From assembly GCF_040412425.1 (NCBI RefSeq), contig NC_089741.1, positions 44,270,358 through 44,334,357 on the forward strand: a stretch of 64,000 nt of DNA. The letters run 5' to 3'. The DNA is from Macrobrachium rosenbergii. Lineage: Eukaryota > Arthropoda > Malacostraca > Decapoda > Palaemonidae. The notes under the pieces are model-generated. The model did no database searches and was not told the origin of the DNA. It saw only the letters and a program-made list of their open reading frames with translations. This document shows, piece after piece, positions 16,580 through 29,457 of the stretch. The first letter of the stretch is position 1. The number at the start of each line of letters is the position of its first letter. Position numbers and translations under genes: made by a program.

Positions 16580-17110
16580 GCTTTATCATATGGGGCTGCA
16601 GCTTTTGGACTTGTGCTGGTCCCTGGGCCTACAAGTCAACATGGAAAAGATCAGTTTGACTCTCCTCTCAAGACTGTTCTAATTGCCCTGGCCACCTCTT
16701 GGAGTGTGTCAATGACTTCTGTGGGAAGTATTTTACTTTGCCAGTGGTCCTGGAAGGGACTTGTTTGCATGACTTCATGACCAAGACAGTTCTCCAGCAG
16801 GGAAAACTCACTCAGAGATTCCTTTCTTATCTGTCTTGCCATACTTAAGACAGACACTAAGTGTTGGTTCAGTTTTGCTAAATTTTACCCACGATATTTA
16901 TTTGCAGGAACCTGTCGTCACAACAGGCCATGCGCTTTCAGTTGAGAGGGATCTGGATCATTCATCTTCACCTTGACTATCCCCATAATCTGGCACACAC
17001 AGGCATGAGTTTCCTGTTGTACCAACTGTTAGTCATGACTTTTGAGGCTGATTGTCAGTGCCATCATCTGCCTTTGGGTTTTGAATTTCCTGCAGCCTTA
17101 CATACTTTTC
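16580..17110 (+). pseudogene. Possible degenerate reverse-transcriptase/RNase H fragment
   Basis: Near 16,590-16,675 one frame reads LLDLCWSLGLQVNMEKISLT, close to the 'LGL.VN.EKS.LTP' segment of Ty3- and DIRS-type reverse transcriptases. Another frame shortly after gives GHLLECVNDFCGKYFTLP. Further on, QAMRFQLRGIW resembles the 'RLHMRPLQ..LR..W' stretch found after it in such polymerases. Frames change and stops intervene, so at best it is a fossil. The similarity is short and recalled from family motifs, hence low confidence. Confidence 0.35.
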
Positions 17111-17441
17111 TCTTCAAGAGCTCATAAACCTCATCTTCCCTTCTAAATTGCAATTCAAGCTGTTTATGATTTATGGGTTTGTAATAGCAAAAGCTCTTGA
17201 TTTGGTGTGTTTCATGTATAATATATAATAAGGCTATTTATGATTGATGAGTTAAGTATTTTATTGTATTTCTTAACTACTGGAGTACTGTGTCAGCCTT
17301 CCTAGGCATTCCAACCTTCAATTGCAGCATCTTACAGTGACACATCAGCATCCCATTTTCAAGTGCCTATCTTTACAGACCTTATACACACACAAACACA
17401 AACCATAAATTTTTGTGGCCAGCGTTACGAGTGTTTAGATT

Positions 17442-17520
17442 ACAGGCACTCCTTTACTTACGAATGAGTTATGTTCCGAATGGCTGTTCATATGTTCATT
17501 TTGTTCGTAAGTTCAACTTT
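17442..17520. repeat. Short fold-back fragment next to SINE-like copy a
   Basis: CTTTACTTACGAATGAGTTA ... TTTTGTTCGTAAGTTCAACT forms a small hairpin (ttacgaa/ttcgtaa). It has the look of a widespread arthropod MITE end, truncated by the SINE-like repeat at 17,527. Confidence 0.45.
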
Positions 17521-17526
17521 GGTAAA

Positions 17527-17840
17527 CCCCCCCATGGGGATAGTGCTGTCAGTGCATCTCGTGCAGTGCACTGTAGGCATTACTTAAGGTTCTTTGCAGT
17601 GTGCCTTCGGCCCCTAGCTGCAACCCCTTTCATTCCTTTTACTGTACTTCCTTTCATATTCTATTTTCTTCCATTTTACTTTCCACCCTCTCCTAACAAT
17701 TGATTCATAGTGCAACTGCGTGGTTTTCCTCCTGTTACATCTTTCAAACCTTTTACTGTCAATTTCTGTTTCAGTGCTGAATGACCATAGGTCCCAGTGC
17801 TTGGCCTTTGGCCTAAATTCTATTTTGAATTCAATCCAAC
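17527..17840 (-). repeat. ~310-bp SINE-like repeat, copy a (nearly full length)
   Basis: Read on the minus strand: the head has AGGCCAAAGGCCAAGCACTG, then GGGACCTATGG, a block with ggtttgaaa..tgtaacagga, gcaactatga, a purine-rich stretch (aagatggaagaaa-like), ggggttgcagctaggggc, gtaatgcctacagtgca, and a tail rich in C/G. The same modules recur at seven other sites in both orientations. No coding frame. The weak box-B-like ggtttgaa is not enough to prove a tRNA origin. Confidence 0.85.
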
Positions 17841-20771
17841 TTGGTATACCAGCAAGTTCTGTACAGTATAATTGAACTGAGAAAGGATAACCAGTTTGTA
17901 TTGTGATTAATGCCAGTGGGTGGTAAGGATTGTATTATCCAAATGTCTTAAACTGTCCGAAGTAAGCAACAACAGTCAGTAGCTGAAATCTTATTATTTA
18001 AACCTTTTAACTTGTACAATCACTAGTTTATCAACCATAGTTACACTTTCAAGTTTTTTTCTTAAATTCATCTTATAAAACAAGACTTGAAAGGGTACTT
18101 GAATACTGACATGTTATACTGAATTAAAAGTAATATTAACATAAGGACATGATTTATATTTTCAAGTCATGAACTGTCTTATACCAGTCAGTCACCAAAA
18201 ACAAAATTTACTCAAGTCTTTGTTACCAAAATGCTTCAGAAGCATAACAATATAGGCATTATCATCAAATCTGCTTATTCTAAAGTAACAGCATACAGAC
18301 ACCATGAAAAAAATTTTTGTAACATACAAGTCATTGTTTTCCAATTAGAAACATCATGGAAAATGAGTTATTTTACCTTACCATGAATATTCCCCCTCAG
18401 ACGTACTTTTAGTGTCTAGTTAATTAATTACTTTTAAAGCCAGAGAATTGTAGGCTGTAGAAAAATTTTTTGTAACCAAATATTGTATTGAATCATTTTG
18501 CTTGTTCCAGCACTTACAAGTTTTGTACAAGGTCCACAATAATATATCAGTGGTAGAATGTAAGACTTTATGAAAGTGTACCATTGATATATTATTGTGG
18601 ACCGTATACAAAATTACACCTATTCTCGGCATTGAGAGTTCTACACACTTACAAATTTATCTCTAACCAGGAATTACACAGCTTAGTGGGCGCTCTTTAC
18701 TCCACAATCACTTCTGGATGAATTACACAGCCCATATCAGATGGTCAGTTGGACATGATGATGGCAACTGTGATACTCACCTGAAACAAATGACCCTTGC
18801 ACCATTAGCTCAGTAAGTAAACATTCAGTAAAAATTTGTAATGTTGCTTGATGAGCTTTTTCTATTTGATAAGGTCGTTATGGAAGTAAGTCCTGCAGCT
18901 TTTCTTTGTGGGAATGAATTGGCCTTTGCTGAGTGTGCAGATTTAGCTATTACAAGTCAAAATATGCTGGAATCTCTGCGCAATTCAGAGATGCTGGGGT
19001 ATCTCAAGTTCTGAGTGCAATTTACTTTCCTTAGTTCTATGATTTTGCTTGCTCTTGCAGGTATATAGATAAACTACACCTTAAACCATAATATGCTTTT
19101 ACTTTATCTTGGTAGCTCAATCACTTGTTCATGTGTTGATCTGTATATTCATGCATATGCTGTACAGTATTATGAAAACTGGTAAAATTTAATGTATAAA
19201 TGTCATCTTTCTATATCTTGATTGGATATAAGTTACAGAAGCCACTACTCTGTTAAGAAATTAATGATTTTGCAACCATCAAAGCTGCTGAAAATACCAA
19301 GAAGCTGGGCACAGCTATAGGATGGTATTTAAATACGAATACGTTGGGCAACAAATTAATATAAATTCCTAAATTTGCCCTTTTTCATTGTGGTAATTTT
19401 ATATTTTCCCAGACAAAATGAGTTGTTTCAGGTTTATACATGTATCAGGTATTGCAAGTTTATTTCAGAACAGCTGAATTGACATTTTTTTTTTTGGGTT
19501 TTTTTTTTTTTTTTTGTAATGTTTTAAAGTTAATAACTGTACAGTACTTCCTTTGTGTACTGCAGTTAAAAGAATTCACTGACTTTAAGCTAATTATGGA
19601 ATTTTATGATTTTTAGCAAGATGTTCACACCTTTGACTGCACTAATATAAATGTAAAAAATGAAGATTAGCAAGATTTATTGATTGATAAAAATTTGTCC
19701 AAATGACAATACTGTAAATGCAAAAATAAAGCAGTACATTTTAGCCCCTAAAGGCTTCTAGGCTATCCTCAGTCATCCAAATTTGTAGCAATTGGTTGTA
19801 TTTACTTTTCACTACAAAATATTGAAAAATGTTAAGTGACTGGAGAATTTTTTTACCATTAAATAAAAAAAAATTGTTATAGAAGAACCAAGTACACCAA
19901 ATTTTCTTTGCTTATGGCCAAGTTTTTACTAGATGGTTATGATTACCTAAATTGTTATCCATAGTATTTTCCTGCTCCTGAAAAGTACTAGGTTACATTT
20001 TATATTTCAGCAAAAATTAGTTAACTGCTTCCATTTGAAGTGTAAATTACAGCTATTCTATTAAATATTCAAATAATGTTATTGAAGGATTTGAGTAAGA
20101 CTAGTGAAAATCCATGACAAATTAACATTGTAACACTTTCAAAGAGTAAACTAAAGTTTTAGACAAGACAAAGGTTATCCTTTTATTCTTCCAAAATATA
20201 AACTCTTGAGACAAACTGTTGTTTTCCTAACATGGTTTAAACATTTTCATAAATCACAAAGATATTGCACAGCTTTCTATTTTGCATTGGAACCAGCAGC
20301 TATATGACATCTCAGGCCATGATGTTGAGGCTAAAAAATTATCAAAAACTTATAAAAGAGTAGTTGTAGGTTGTGTGTGGTTCAAAATTTCCTTTAAATT
20401 ACTTTGGACTTGTTGCAGGCAATGTGGGACTTCTTGAAGAGACATGGACTGGGTGCAAGAAGCTCTGTGTTCCAGCCATACTCCCACTGACTTTCCTCAG
20501 CTCATCTCTGCTTTACTCCAAAGCCACATGCTTATAATCCAGTCTACTGTTACAAACAGATGATAAACTTGTTTAGATAATGTAAGTACCTGTAATGAAA
20601 CTTATCCCAAATGTTAGCTTTTGAGAGGTACTTTATATAAATTTTTTTAAAAATATTTCCAGGCAAGAATTATGAACCTCAAAGGTGAATTTCATCAGAT
20701 AAAGGCCAGACTTTCAAGAGGGTGCTTACCTTACTCCAAAAAATATTGATGATCCTGATGACAGTGGTGAA
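17841..20771. other. Unique AT-rich DNA
   Basis: Only the 18,531 fold-back stands out. Frequent stops in all frames. Confidence 0.55.
18531..18603. repeat. 73-nt fold-back: 25-bp arms, 23-nt loop
   Basis: GGTCCACAATAATATATCAG (then TGGTA) pairs with TACCATTGATATATTATTGT (then GGACC) with a single mismatch. Outside, ttttgtacaa and gtatacaaaa extend the pairing imperfectly to about 40 bp. It sits in otherwise unique sequence. Confidence 0.7.
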
Positions 20772-20850
20772 GGAATGGAATGGAATATGATGCGAGTTAG
20801 GCATAAAGCCAAGCACTGGGACCCATAGGGTCATATAGCGCTATGATGAG
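20772..20850 (+). repeat. ~310-bp SINE-like repeat, copy b (head only, variant)
   Basis: Contains the ggaatggaatat head, then TTAGGCATAAAGCCAAGCAC and TGGGACCCATAGGGTCAT, ending near gcgctatgatg. It carries the AGGCATAAAGCC variant in place of AGGCCAAAGGCC. The rest of the element is absent. Confidence 0.8.
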
Positions 20851-20964
20851 AATATAAATGATTATAAGAAACATTAAAAGTCAGTGTTAAAAAAGGTAAA
20901 ATTGAGATTTAATTTCTAATGGAGTTAAAACTGTGATAAATAAGATAAAAAAGACATATCTATA

Positions 20965-21125
20965 TTCAGTTAGTCCCCGGTTAACGGGGGAGGTTCCGTT
21001 CCTGGCCGAGCACCCCTAGCTGAAAATTGGCGATAATAGTGCTAATGACCCACTTTATGGAGCCACTAACCAGAGAATGGAATTACTTTCAGAGCAGCTG
21101 AAAATGGCTGTTTAACTTTAAACAA
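20965..21125. repeat. Possible MITE/SINE fragment
   Basis: AGTCCCCGGTTAACGGGGGA then GGTTCCGTTCCTGGCCGAGC is compositionally unlike its flanks and resembles a common 'ggttaacg...gttccgttcc' interspersed repeat. No boundaries or partner end seen. Confidence 0.4.
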
Positions 21126-21567
21126 GATGATGGAGTATGTAGTTAACTACTGGTTATGGGTGGGAGTCCATCCCACCCAGTCGGTATACAGTGCACCCAC
21201 TTTGTCTTTTGGCCCAGGAGGCAGAATGAGGGGTGGCTGAGGTGGGGATATAACTTGTAAAGGACCTCAGATTTGTATAGTTAATCCTAAACCTTGGTGA
21301 AGTTGGTACTTGATTAACGGACAGTTTCTAATACACAGGTATGGTTTTCTTCCCCATTTAGTGGCCCAAAAAAATAGTTCAAACAAAAATATACCTTAAA
21401 TTTTCATACTAACACAATTTCATATTTCAAACAAAAATACACCCCAAACCAGCTCTCCAAAGCACTCAAAGTCAGATTACCCTCCTAGAACTGTTACTTA
21501 AGTACTGTAATCCATAGGGATACTCTTAGCAAATCAGTTTACAGCATTTATGCTCATCTTATTTAGG

Positions 21568-22078
21568 CTAATCCTGAGGCCTGAGTTTCTTGAAATTCTC
21601 TATTTCCTTTAGAGGTGTTGCATTGTACGTGTCAGTTAGGTAGCATGCAGCTATGATGACACTTCTTGTGCATCTGGCCTTGCAGTGTCTTAATTCGACT
21701 GGTAATGTGTTTTGTAAACGCAACACCTCTTTTGAGGTTCGACTGGCTTGGGTTTTGAAAGTACTCGACAGTAGGTAGATGTGTAAACTGAATCCCTGAG
21801 CCTGTCCAATCATTTTCTTTCATTACAAGTTCATACCCTTCAGATACTGAGATTACACCCTTTGTATCTAAGCTAATTAGCTTGTCTACCATTTTCCTTG
21901 ATGGACGAGCTCCTAAAATTATTTTTTGGCCTACAGTTGTAAACCGTTTTATTCTACCAAAATATTCTAATACTACGCAGTAAGATAACGTGGGGTAGAA
22001 CAAAATTCTAGCTATAAGGTTTTGAATACACCAGATGATGTTTTCTTCTTGTTCAGCTTTTGTCATAGACATTGCCAA
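21568..22078 (-). pseudogene. Decayed PTPMT1-like mitochondrial dual-specificity phosphatase pseudogene
   Basis: Seen: one minus-strand frame (from 22078 down) contains ARILFYPTLSY, then ILGARPSRKMVDKL, KGVISVSEGYELV and HLPTVEYFQNPSQSNLKRGV. A second frame (to 21568) contains HCKARCTRSVIIAACYL and YNATPLKEIENFKKLRP. Known: PTPMT1 (phosphatidylglycerophosphate phosphatase of cardiolipin synthesis) has ARVLFYPTL, ILGALP, GVI..NEEYE, STVD...P..DNLQKGV, then the HCKAGRSRS active-site loop and an AAYL helix, in this order and spacing. The two halves are in different frames, with the break just upstream of the active-site loop around 21,690-21,720. The loop keeps Cys-x5-Arg (codon near 21,682) but has lost the Gly and Arg of KAGRS. 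The C-terminus stops early after RPQD. The match runs without introns, so a processed copy is likely, but no poly-A or target duplication was seen. I judge it non-functional. Confidence 0.72.
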
Positions 22079-22280
22079 AAATAAAAATTTAAATTAATCT
22101 TATGATACATTGCCAAAAATAAAAAATTAAATTATTATACAAAAAAAAATCTTACTACAGCATATTTTACACACATTATACTGGATTCCCCAATACAGTG
22201 GAGCTTTAACCATGCATTGGGTTTATTAACATACAAAGTAAGTTTTCTGTAAAATAAATACACCACTTTACTCATCAAAA

Positions 22281-22426
22281 AGATGGAATAGAATACAAAA
22301 TTTAGACCAAAAGCCAAGTACTGGGACCTGTGAGCTCATTCAGCGCTGAAACAGAAATTCACAGTAAAAAGGTTTGAAAGGCATAACAGGAGCAACACCT
22401 CACAGTTCCAGATGAATCAGTTGTTA
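22281..22426 (+). repeat. ~310-bp SINE-like repeat, copy c (5' half)
   Basis: ggaatagaatacaaaattta head, accaaaagccaagtactggg, cattcagcgctgaaacagaa and aaaaggtttgaaaggcataa are visible. Similarity fades after gatgaatcagttgtt. It lies just upstream, in + coordinates, of the PTPMT1-like pseudogene. Confidence 0.8.
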
Positions 22427-23165
22427 TTCATTGGAAGATCACTTTTTACCAAATTGTGTTCATCACCAGTTCAATGAGAACTTCCATCACCCGCATACTC
22501 CATTTTGTACTAACTCCTGCCTTTTTTTTTTTTTTTTAAGGGAAGGACACTTAAGATCATGGCTGTGTTCTAGTAATGGTGGAGATTTTTTTTTTTTTGT
22601 TTTTGTTTTGAGGCCCAATTGCCTTCAAATCTTCAATAGCCTTTTTCTTGGGGGGTGATCTTTTTATCCATTAAGTAGCAATATACCACGATTGCACTCC
22701 TTGTACATCAAGCCTTGCAATGGATAATCTTTGAGGTTAAAACTTTCAGACTTCAAATAGGATTTTGGCAATGATCCTATCCAAGTGACAGGAGGACTGA
22801 AGTTATTCTAACAAGGCTGAGGATTGGTCACTGACAACTGACACACAGTTTTCTTCTTGGTGGTGGTAGTGCTACAGTGTGTGTTCATTGTCATAGCCCT
22901 TTTGATAGTTGAGCACATTCTGGTTTATTGCACCAGGTATGTAAATGAGAGGCAGATGTACCATCTAGATGGTAAAACCATGACTGAAATTTTAGGAGAA
23001 CATTGACGTTGCCTGTTTTGAGTTTTTTGCTTGTGGTTTTTATAAAAAAATATCAATGTAATTATTTTCTTATTTATGGCAGTTTTAAATTCCATTAGAA
23101 ATTAAATCTTTACAGTTGAATATTTTAAACCTATAAAAAATATCTTCCATTTTCATTCATTATCA

Positions 23166-23230
23166 GAGTTGAATAACCCTGTGGGTACCAGTGCTTGGCT
23201 TTATGCCTAAATCACATATTCCATTCCAGT
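23166..23230 (-). repeat. ~310-bp SINE-like repeat, copy d (head only, variant)
   Basis: On the minus strand: ggaatggaatatgtgattta, then ggcataaagccaagcactgg and tacccacagggttattcaac. Same AGGCATAAAGCC subtype as the copy at 20,772. Confidence 0.78.
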
Positions 23231-23312
23231 AAGGTTTATAGTGACTTCATTCATTATTTTCATGTAATGTAAGGTTTATAGTGACTTTATTCATTATTTT
23301 CATGTACTGTAG
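23228..23312. repeat. Tandem duplication of ~43 bp
   Basis: TAAGGTTTATAGTGACTTCA then TTCATTATTTTCATGTAATG occurs twice in direct order with two differences. It directly adjoins the SINE-like head at 23,166-23,230. Confidence 0.75.
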
Positions 23313-24609
23313 AGATTTTTTTTTTACACTTATTCTCCACCAAATTGTTAAATTTGTTGGTTTCTTTAAATTATATTGATTTTTTAAAATTCAGTCTGAA
23401 GAGTTTAGAGAAAATGTCGAATGTAGTTAAATAGTAGTATTGTACTAGAGTTCCTTGTTCATTTTCTGTTGCTGGAAATGTGGAGTTTAATTTAGAGTAT
23501 CTCTAGTGTTCAACATACTTTATTTTTTATACAGAGATTTTTATAATCTTGACAACAGAGTTATATTTTACTTTTGGTGTGGAGATTTTAGACTTAACGG
23601 AAGTGGTTCTTGCTCTTGGACAACATTTTTGCAGTTTTTTATATAGGCATTTTTTAATCCCTTAAGCGAGTCATAAAAGTGTTGGACAATACTGGTTTTA
23701 TTTGGACTAAAGTTTTTGGACTTGCCAGTTTTTCTTAATTTTTTAGATTTAAAAAATTTTTCTTAATTTTTTAGATTTTTTTTATCTAAGTGTTTAGATC
23801 TTTTATATATAACTTTTGGGCGAAGATTCAAATTTTGCTTTAACTCTTCTGCTTAATTGCCACTTTGTTATTTTACACAGACTGACTTTTAAGAAAACTG
23901 CTTCAGCAAGTTTTCTTAAATTAGTTTTCCTTTTTTGTATATTTTATCTGCTGATGAAATTCACTGCTATTCCTATTTTTTCCTCAGTTGTTGTAGCTGC
24001 TGTGTAGTGCTCTCCAAAAGCCTCCATACACACACTTATCTGTCAGTTGGAGTGAACTGAAGGACATGTTGAAGAACCTCAGCCTTATCCACACACTATT
24101 CATTTTGGATTGCAGTCAGTGCCTCAGTTCTCGAGGTTTTATTGTGATAGGACAGCCACGGTTACTCCTCTAGTGCCGGAAGATATCTAAACATTGTCTC
24201 TAAGCACAGCTGGTTTGTTGGTTATGATGAACAAAAATGTAATAGAACAATATGGACTAAGATTGTTGTTGTTTCTCGCACAAACATTAAAAGAACTGTG
24301 AGTTAGGTGGCAAATTCAGTTATCATTGACTGGATCATGAATATTGTATGGAATTGCTCTCATTAGTGGAGAACCATTTATTAAGAAACAAGATACTGGG
24401 ATGAGGAAATCCATACTAGTCCATGGGAGATTGATAGCTACACAACGATTCGTTCCAAATGGATGAAGTTACGAGGATCTGAAATTTAACACAGCCTTTT
24501 CTGCTCAATCACTGGGTTAAATCATACCCGAAACTTGCAAGGCAATGTGGACTTCACTGAGAAAGCAATACTAAGGTAAGGAACAATGCTTAAATATTAC
24601 ATTTATTTT

Positions 24610-24940
24610 AACTGGGAATGTACATACATACATATCAGGCACCCCCGTATTCAGATATTAGATTGTAATGTAAACTTTTAATGATTAAATTATACATATC
24701 AGGCAACCCTGTCATAGATTGTAATGTGTAAACTTTTAATTATTACATTTATTTTAATTGGGAATATACATATATATACATATCAGGCAACCCCATATTC
24801 ACATAATTGTAATGTAAACTTTATACATATCAGGCAACCCCATATTCACATAATTGTAATGTAAACTTTATACAGTTAAGATTTGTGTATAGATGTTTAT
24901 ACAGTTAAGATTTGTGTACAGTATAGATGTCTATAATATT
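24610..24940. repeat. Short tandem duplication cluster, ~45-85 bp units
   Basis: Four copies of ACATATCAGGCAACCCCATA / TTGTAATGTAAACTTTTAAT (some with TTACATTTATTTTAATTGGG between) are followed by two copies of CAGTTAAGATTTGTGTA. The last two 45-bp units are identical, so this is a recent duplication. Confidence 0.8.
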
Positions 24941-26309
24941 AGCACACATCGATACACAAATTTTTGTAATAATAGGAGACAATTCTCTTGAGATACTTGG
25001 ATAATTCACAATAGCAGCTGTATTCCTTTCTCTGACAAAAAATCTTTTTATATACTTCACTTACATAGTATACAGTATATGTAAACAATTGCAGTTTTTT
25101 TTTTTTTTTTGCTACAATGCACCATCTTTAATTTCCACGGGGGTATGTTTTTGTTTTAGAATTGTGCAGAAGATTTTTTGATTTACATTATTGAAACTTT
25201 CAATATTTAGTAAGCAATTATTGAAATAGTTTATATAATCTAATGAACAGGACCATTTTTTGAAATTAATAAACAGGAATGTATTTTAAAATCTAATAAA
25301 CATCAGTATTGTTTACGTGTGTTCTTAAAGTTACCTGGTCCTTGAGGAACATCAGTGATTCAAAATACTATAAATGTTGGATGGATTAAAAATCTTTGCT
25401 GCTGGTACCGGACTTCTAGGAAAGCAGAATGCATTCTATTAATTTTTCCTGGCTTCTGTATCTTTAGTAGCTGAACTATCCCTTTCTTGTAATTTTGCCA
25501 CAAATTTCTTACGCAGCAGCTTTTTTTTTTGCCTGTCAGACTAACGAGCACTTCCTTCAGGAAGTTTCTTCTCTATAGAGTTAAATAAACCAAAAAGGCT
25601 TCTCTTCCTGTGAAGCAGAACATCACTACACTTGAAAAATTAGGCTAGCACTGACACTGTCACACCTCCCCACACAAAATCGTTTGCTAAAAAACTAGCT
25701 TTCAGTCCGATAGCACTAACAATCACATCAATCCATTTTACACTACACTCCATTTAGTTCAAACTACCCCCCATACATTCTCAAACTGGCTTGCAAGCCT
25801 CTAATTTAACAGACATGGTGTGAGCATGTAAGGGGGCCATTGGTTGGGCAGCCTTAAGGGTGTCGTTCAACTGTGATGTATCTCTTTCCGTCGGGGCAAC
25901 TGTCCACTGCAAAGGACTATCTCTACTGGGTTTTGTTTTGAGACGAAAGTTGTGTACATGGTTTACAGCAATTTAGCCACAGAAGCAAGGAGGCCAACTA
26001 AACTCAACATTACCTTAAACACAGTTTCATTGCCTGGCAGCAGTCCAACACGGCATGCACTTGACCGGGTGCATTATAATTATTTCCTTAAGAGATAACC
26101 ATCCAGCTGATGTCACTCGAGCGAAACTGTAACAGAACTGAATTGTTCGATACAGTACAGGACATCGAATTCCAACTAATTGTTTGTACTGGTTTTGCCA
26201 TGCCTCGATTACTGGTGACCAAACGAGCACATACATTCGTTACTGCAAAGTGGCAGTTAGTTAAGATGCTATTCTGAAAAATTGTCAACATCAATAAAAA
26301 TGTTACACT

Positions 26310-26352
26310 GAACCACTCATCACTGAACAAACATCACTCATCACTGAACAAA
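26310..26352. repeat. Tandem duplication of ~21 bp
   Basis: CACTCATCACTGAACAAACA occurs twice in direct order. Confidence 0.7.
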
Positions 26353-27529
26353 CATAACACTTTGCAATTACTAATAATGTTACATTCAGTTTCTCTAGAA
26401 TGATTAACACAAACTCGACAATAAAATCGTAAACAAAACAGGTTATTTCTCATCAGATCATCAACTTTTCAAATATGAACATTTTATAAGTCAAGGAATT
26501 TAAAAAGTAGAAAGCCAAAGCTGTGACTGTCTTAGGGTCAAATGCAAAAGCTTGTTGAAACTACTTACTAACGTACGCTGTCTTCAAACTCAGACTGGGA
26601 ATTGCTGCACAACCCCATTTCACTAAAGAACTGCAGTAAACAAGTCTCCCACAACCTGTGCAACGTGTAGGTTTCTCTTTCAGAAGCACTAAGCCACCCT
26701 GAAATGAAGAATAAAGTTCAAGCAAATTTAAGGCAAAATACGAGCATTCCTTATAACTAATCACTGCTTATGCGGATTTTAATGACTTACTGGAATTGGT
26801 TTAGGCTCCCACTTCATATAATTAAAAGAGGATGCTCTCTAAAAGTTTACCCATCGCTTTATAATGCAATACTTGATTTTATAGCAAATAGCCCACCTAT
26901 GCATACCCGTAAAGAAAACTCTGTTGCTGCTTGAATGCTGCTTGAATAACTGTTCTGTTAAGTCAAAGCATGCTGACAGCTATTCAGAATCTGGCTCCAT
27001 TTATACCAGTACTATTAAGGAATTAAAGACATCTTTAAAGAATGAAGTCTAATTCCCACAAATCCAGAATAATTATACTGTAATGCCAAGACAGTAAGTG
27101 TAAATGAAATGTAGTAAAACACTGAATCCATCAAATGCAAGAGGCAAACTTACAACCAATAATTAAATATCACAGTAACTACAAGTGAAGCAATATTACT
27201 ATCAGCAGCAGTGGCAATAAATAATCAAGAGCCTAATGTTCATGTTTAAAAAAACCACGGTAGATCTAAGTAATAGCTCTGCAGCAGCGATTTCCTTCTA
27301 ACACTACTTTTTCTACAGTATTGTGGTTGCTAATTATGGATTTAACTTCAATTTTTGTCACACGAATGTAATTAATCTGTAATTAACCCCTGAAGTCCAT
27401 CCAACAAGGGGTTTACATATGCGATCTTCACAAGACAGAGCACAGGTATGTCTGTTTGGAATGGTTCACATCCCGTTCAGCATGTGCAATACCAAAGGGC
27501 CATTCCATCTCCCCTATTTCAGTACTAAA

Positions 27530-27725
27530 CACGGCGAAATGCATTCAATGCCCTCCTGTTGGCAAATGGCTCCCTCTTGTTTTTCCCCCTCCAGTGGCCG
27601 CCTCCCCAACGTAAACATGTCCGCTCCATTTCTGTGATCTCCCCCACCCAAAACCCCGAATTCCCACAGTCCCCCTTTACTGTTGAGTAGAGTTAGGGGG
27701 CAAATAACAGTTGGCCGACAACAAA
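27530..27725. repeat. Diverged dispersed repeat related to 14,320-14,570
   Basis: Contains cccccacccaaaaccccgaa, ttcccacagtccccctttac and gttgagtagag. No frame is conserved between the two copies. Confidence 0.4.
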
Positions 27726-29411
27726 CTCACTCACTGCCAGTACCAGAAGCCCTAAAAGTGTAGAAAAAACCAGTTTCCAAGGTAAAAACAGGTGCGGAGC
27801 TAGTACTCAATTACCAAAACTGATATTTTGCAAGTTCTCTAGCAAGTGTTAGCCATCATTCGAATGGAATATTGTGTACATAAACCATCTTCATCGCCAC
27901 GAAACTCGAGCACAAAAAGCAGTAGCACTGAAATTTTCCTCAAGCCCTCAGCACCAGAAAGAGACTTTCTAGACTTTCCACTAAACTAAACTTAAACAGT
28001 TATGGACAAAAGCTCACAGCACAGTTTTGTACGGAGCTGTAATATATTAAAATCAATATGACATTTTAGCAGTTATCAATATATTCTTAATATACTGTTT
28101 CTGCATTTAAGAGTTAAAACTTGGGCTGAACAAAAACTCAAACTCGAACAGTAGATAATTCACTTTGTTGGATTCTTTTGTACACCAGCAGTATAGTTAA
28201 GTATGGAGAGTAATCTTCTGCTGGTCTGTTCTTAAGAAATATTCGACGTTCTGCTCAAATCCCAGTTCATAATTTTGTGGTTTTACGAACCTGTAAATCA
28301 ATGTGACTTTAACTACAGTTAAAATAATTCAAAATACAGTATCTAGGAGATAAAATTAAAATCCTGTTACAGGCTTGCCTATGTCTAGTAAAATACAGGT
28401 CTTTACACTAAGCACAGTAATGGATAGGTAAAGTTGACGTAAATTACTTATGCAACACAGAATTAGTCGATGCGACTACTAGGTGAACATTCTCCATCTT
28501 TAGGCGTACTTTTCATAAACTCCGTTAGTGTGAACTACTGAACCACACAAGCATACCAGCCATTAATTGCTTTAAATTTAACTCCACTTCCAAGTAAAAA
28601 AAAAAAAAAAAAAATGCTCTTGGTGAGTTCTGGCTACAAACCATTTTGCCCAATGATTATTAGATTAACCATTTTGTACGAGCATATTAGTTATTTTTGT
28701 AATTAAAAAACACAACATATCCTTCTGATGGCACTGGAGACAAATTTAACTGGCTAGAATATGCTACGATACCAATTTGGCAAAATCCAGGGAATAAGTC
28801 TCAAGAGAAATAAACTCGTTAACGGTCTTTTTTCAGCAGTTCCAAGGCCGAAGTTACTTCTCACATACAAAACCTTTCATTAACGCAGTCACATCAGCCT
28901 TCCTCAAACAGCACTATCTTCAGAAATTACAACAACTTCTCAACTTAACCAAAATCAAGTTCACGGAATAAGAATATGGAAAGTTTTATGCTGTAACTCA
29001 AAATAACTGAATTGCAATTGTTACTGACCAACTAAATATGTGGACATGGCCACACCATTAGAAACAGGCAATGGCTGCTCATTAAAACAAAGGTCTAGAG
29101 ACAACCCAAAATATGTTCAAGTTGAGTATGACTGACTACAGAGTACCATTCTAAACACCAGTCACTAACATTTCAAATATTTAAGACATTAGCCGATATT
29201 TAAAACTGGAAAGTTTGACTAACCACTGAAAATAGGCAATTAAGGTTTTAATATCATATTAACACAAAACGCAACATTCTAGCAGCTCAACTTTAAAACT
29301 TCTGTTTCTCTTAAATTGTAAGGCACATTTATTCCCGTTATACCAGCTTAGCTGTCTACAAAACTATCTCAAATCTCACTGAGGCTACCTTTATGACTTA
29401 CCCTTTTTTGC

Positions 29412-29457
29412 TAGTGTTGTGCTTAATCTCGCATAGTGTTGTGCTTAATCTCGCACT
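29412..29457. repeat. Tandem duplication of ~24 bp
   Basis: AGTGTTGTGCTTAATCTCGC occurs twice in a row, separated by four bases. Confidence 0.75.

Noticed and set aside
26561..26764. Minus-strand frame with CTGCGRLVYC (zinc-finger-like)
   Set aside because: Only one pair of cysteines with no partner pair at finger spacing; no further support.
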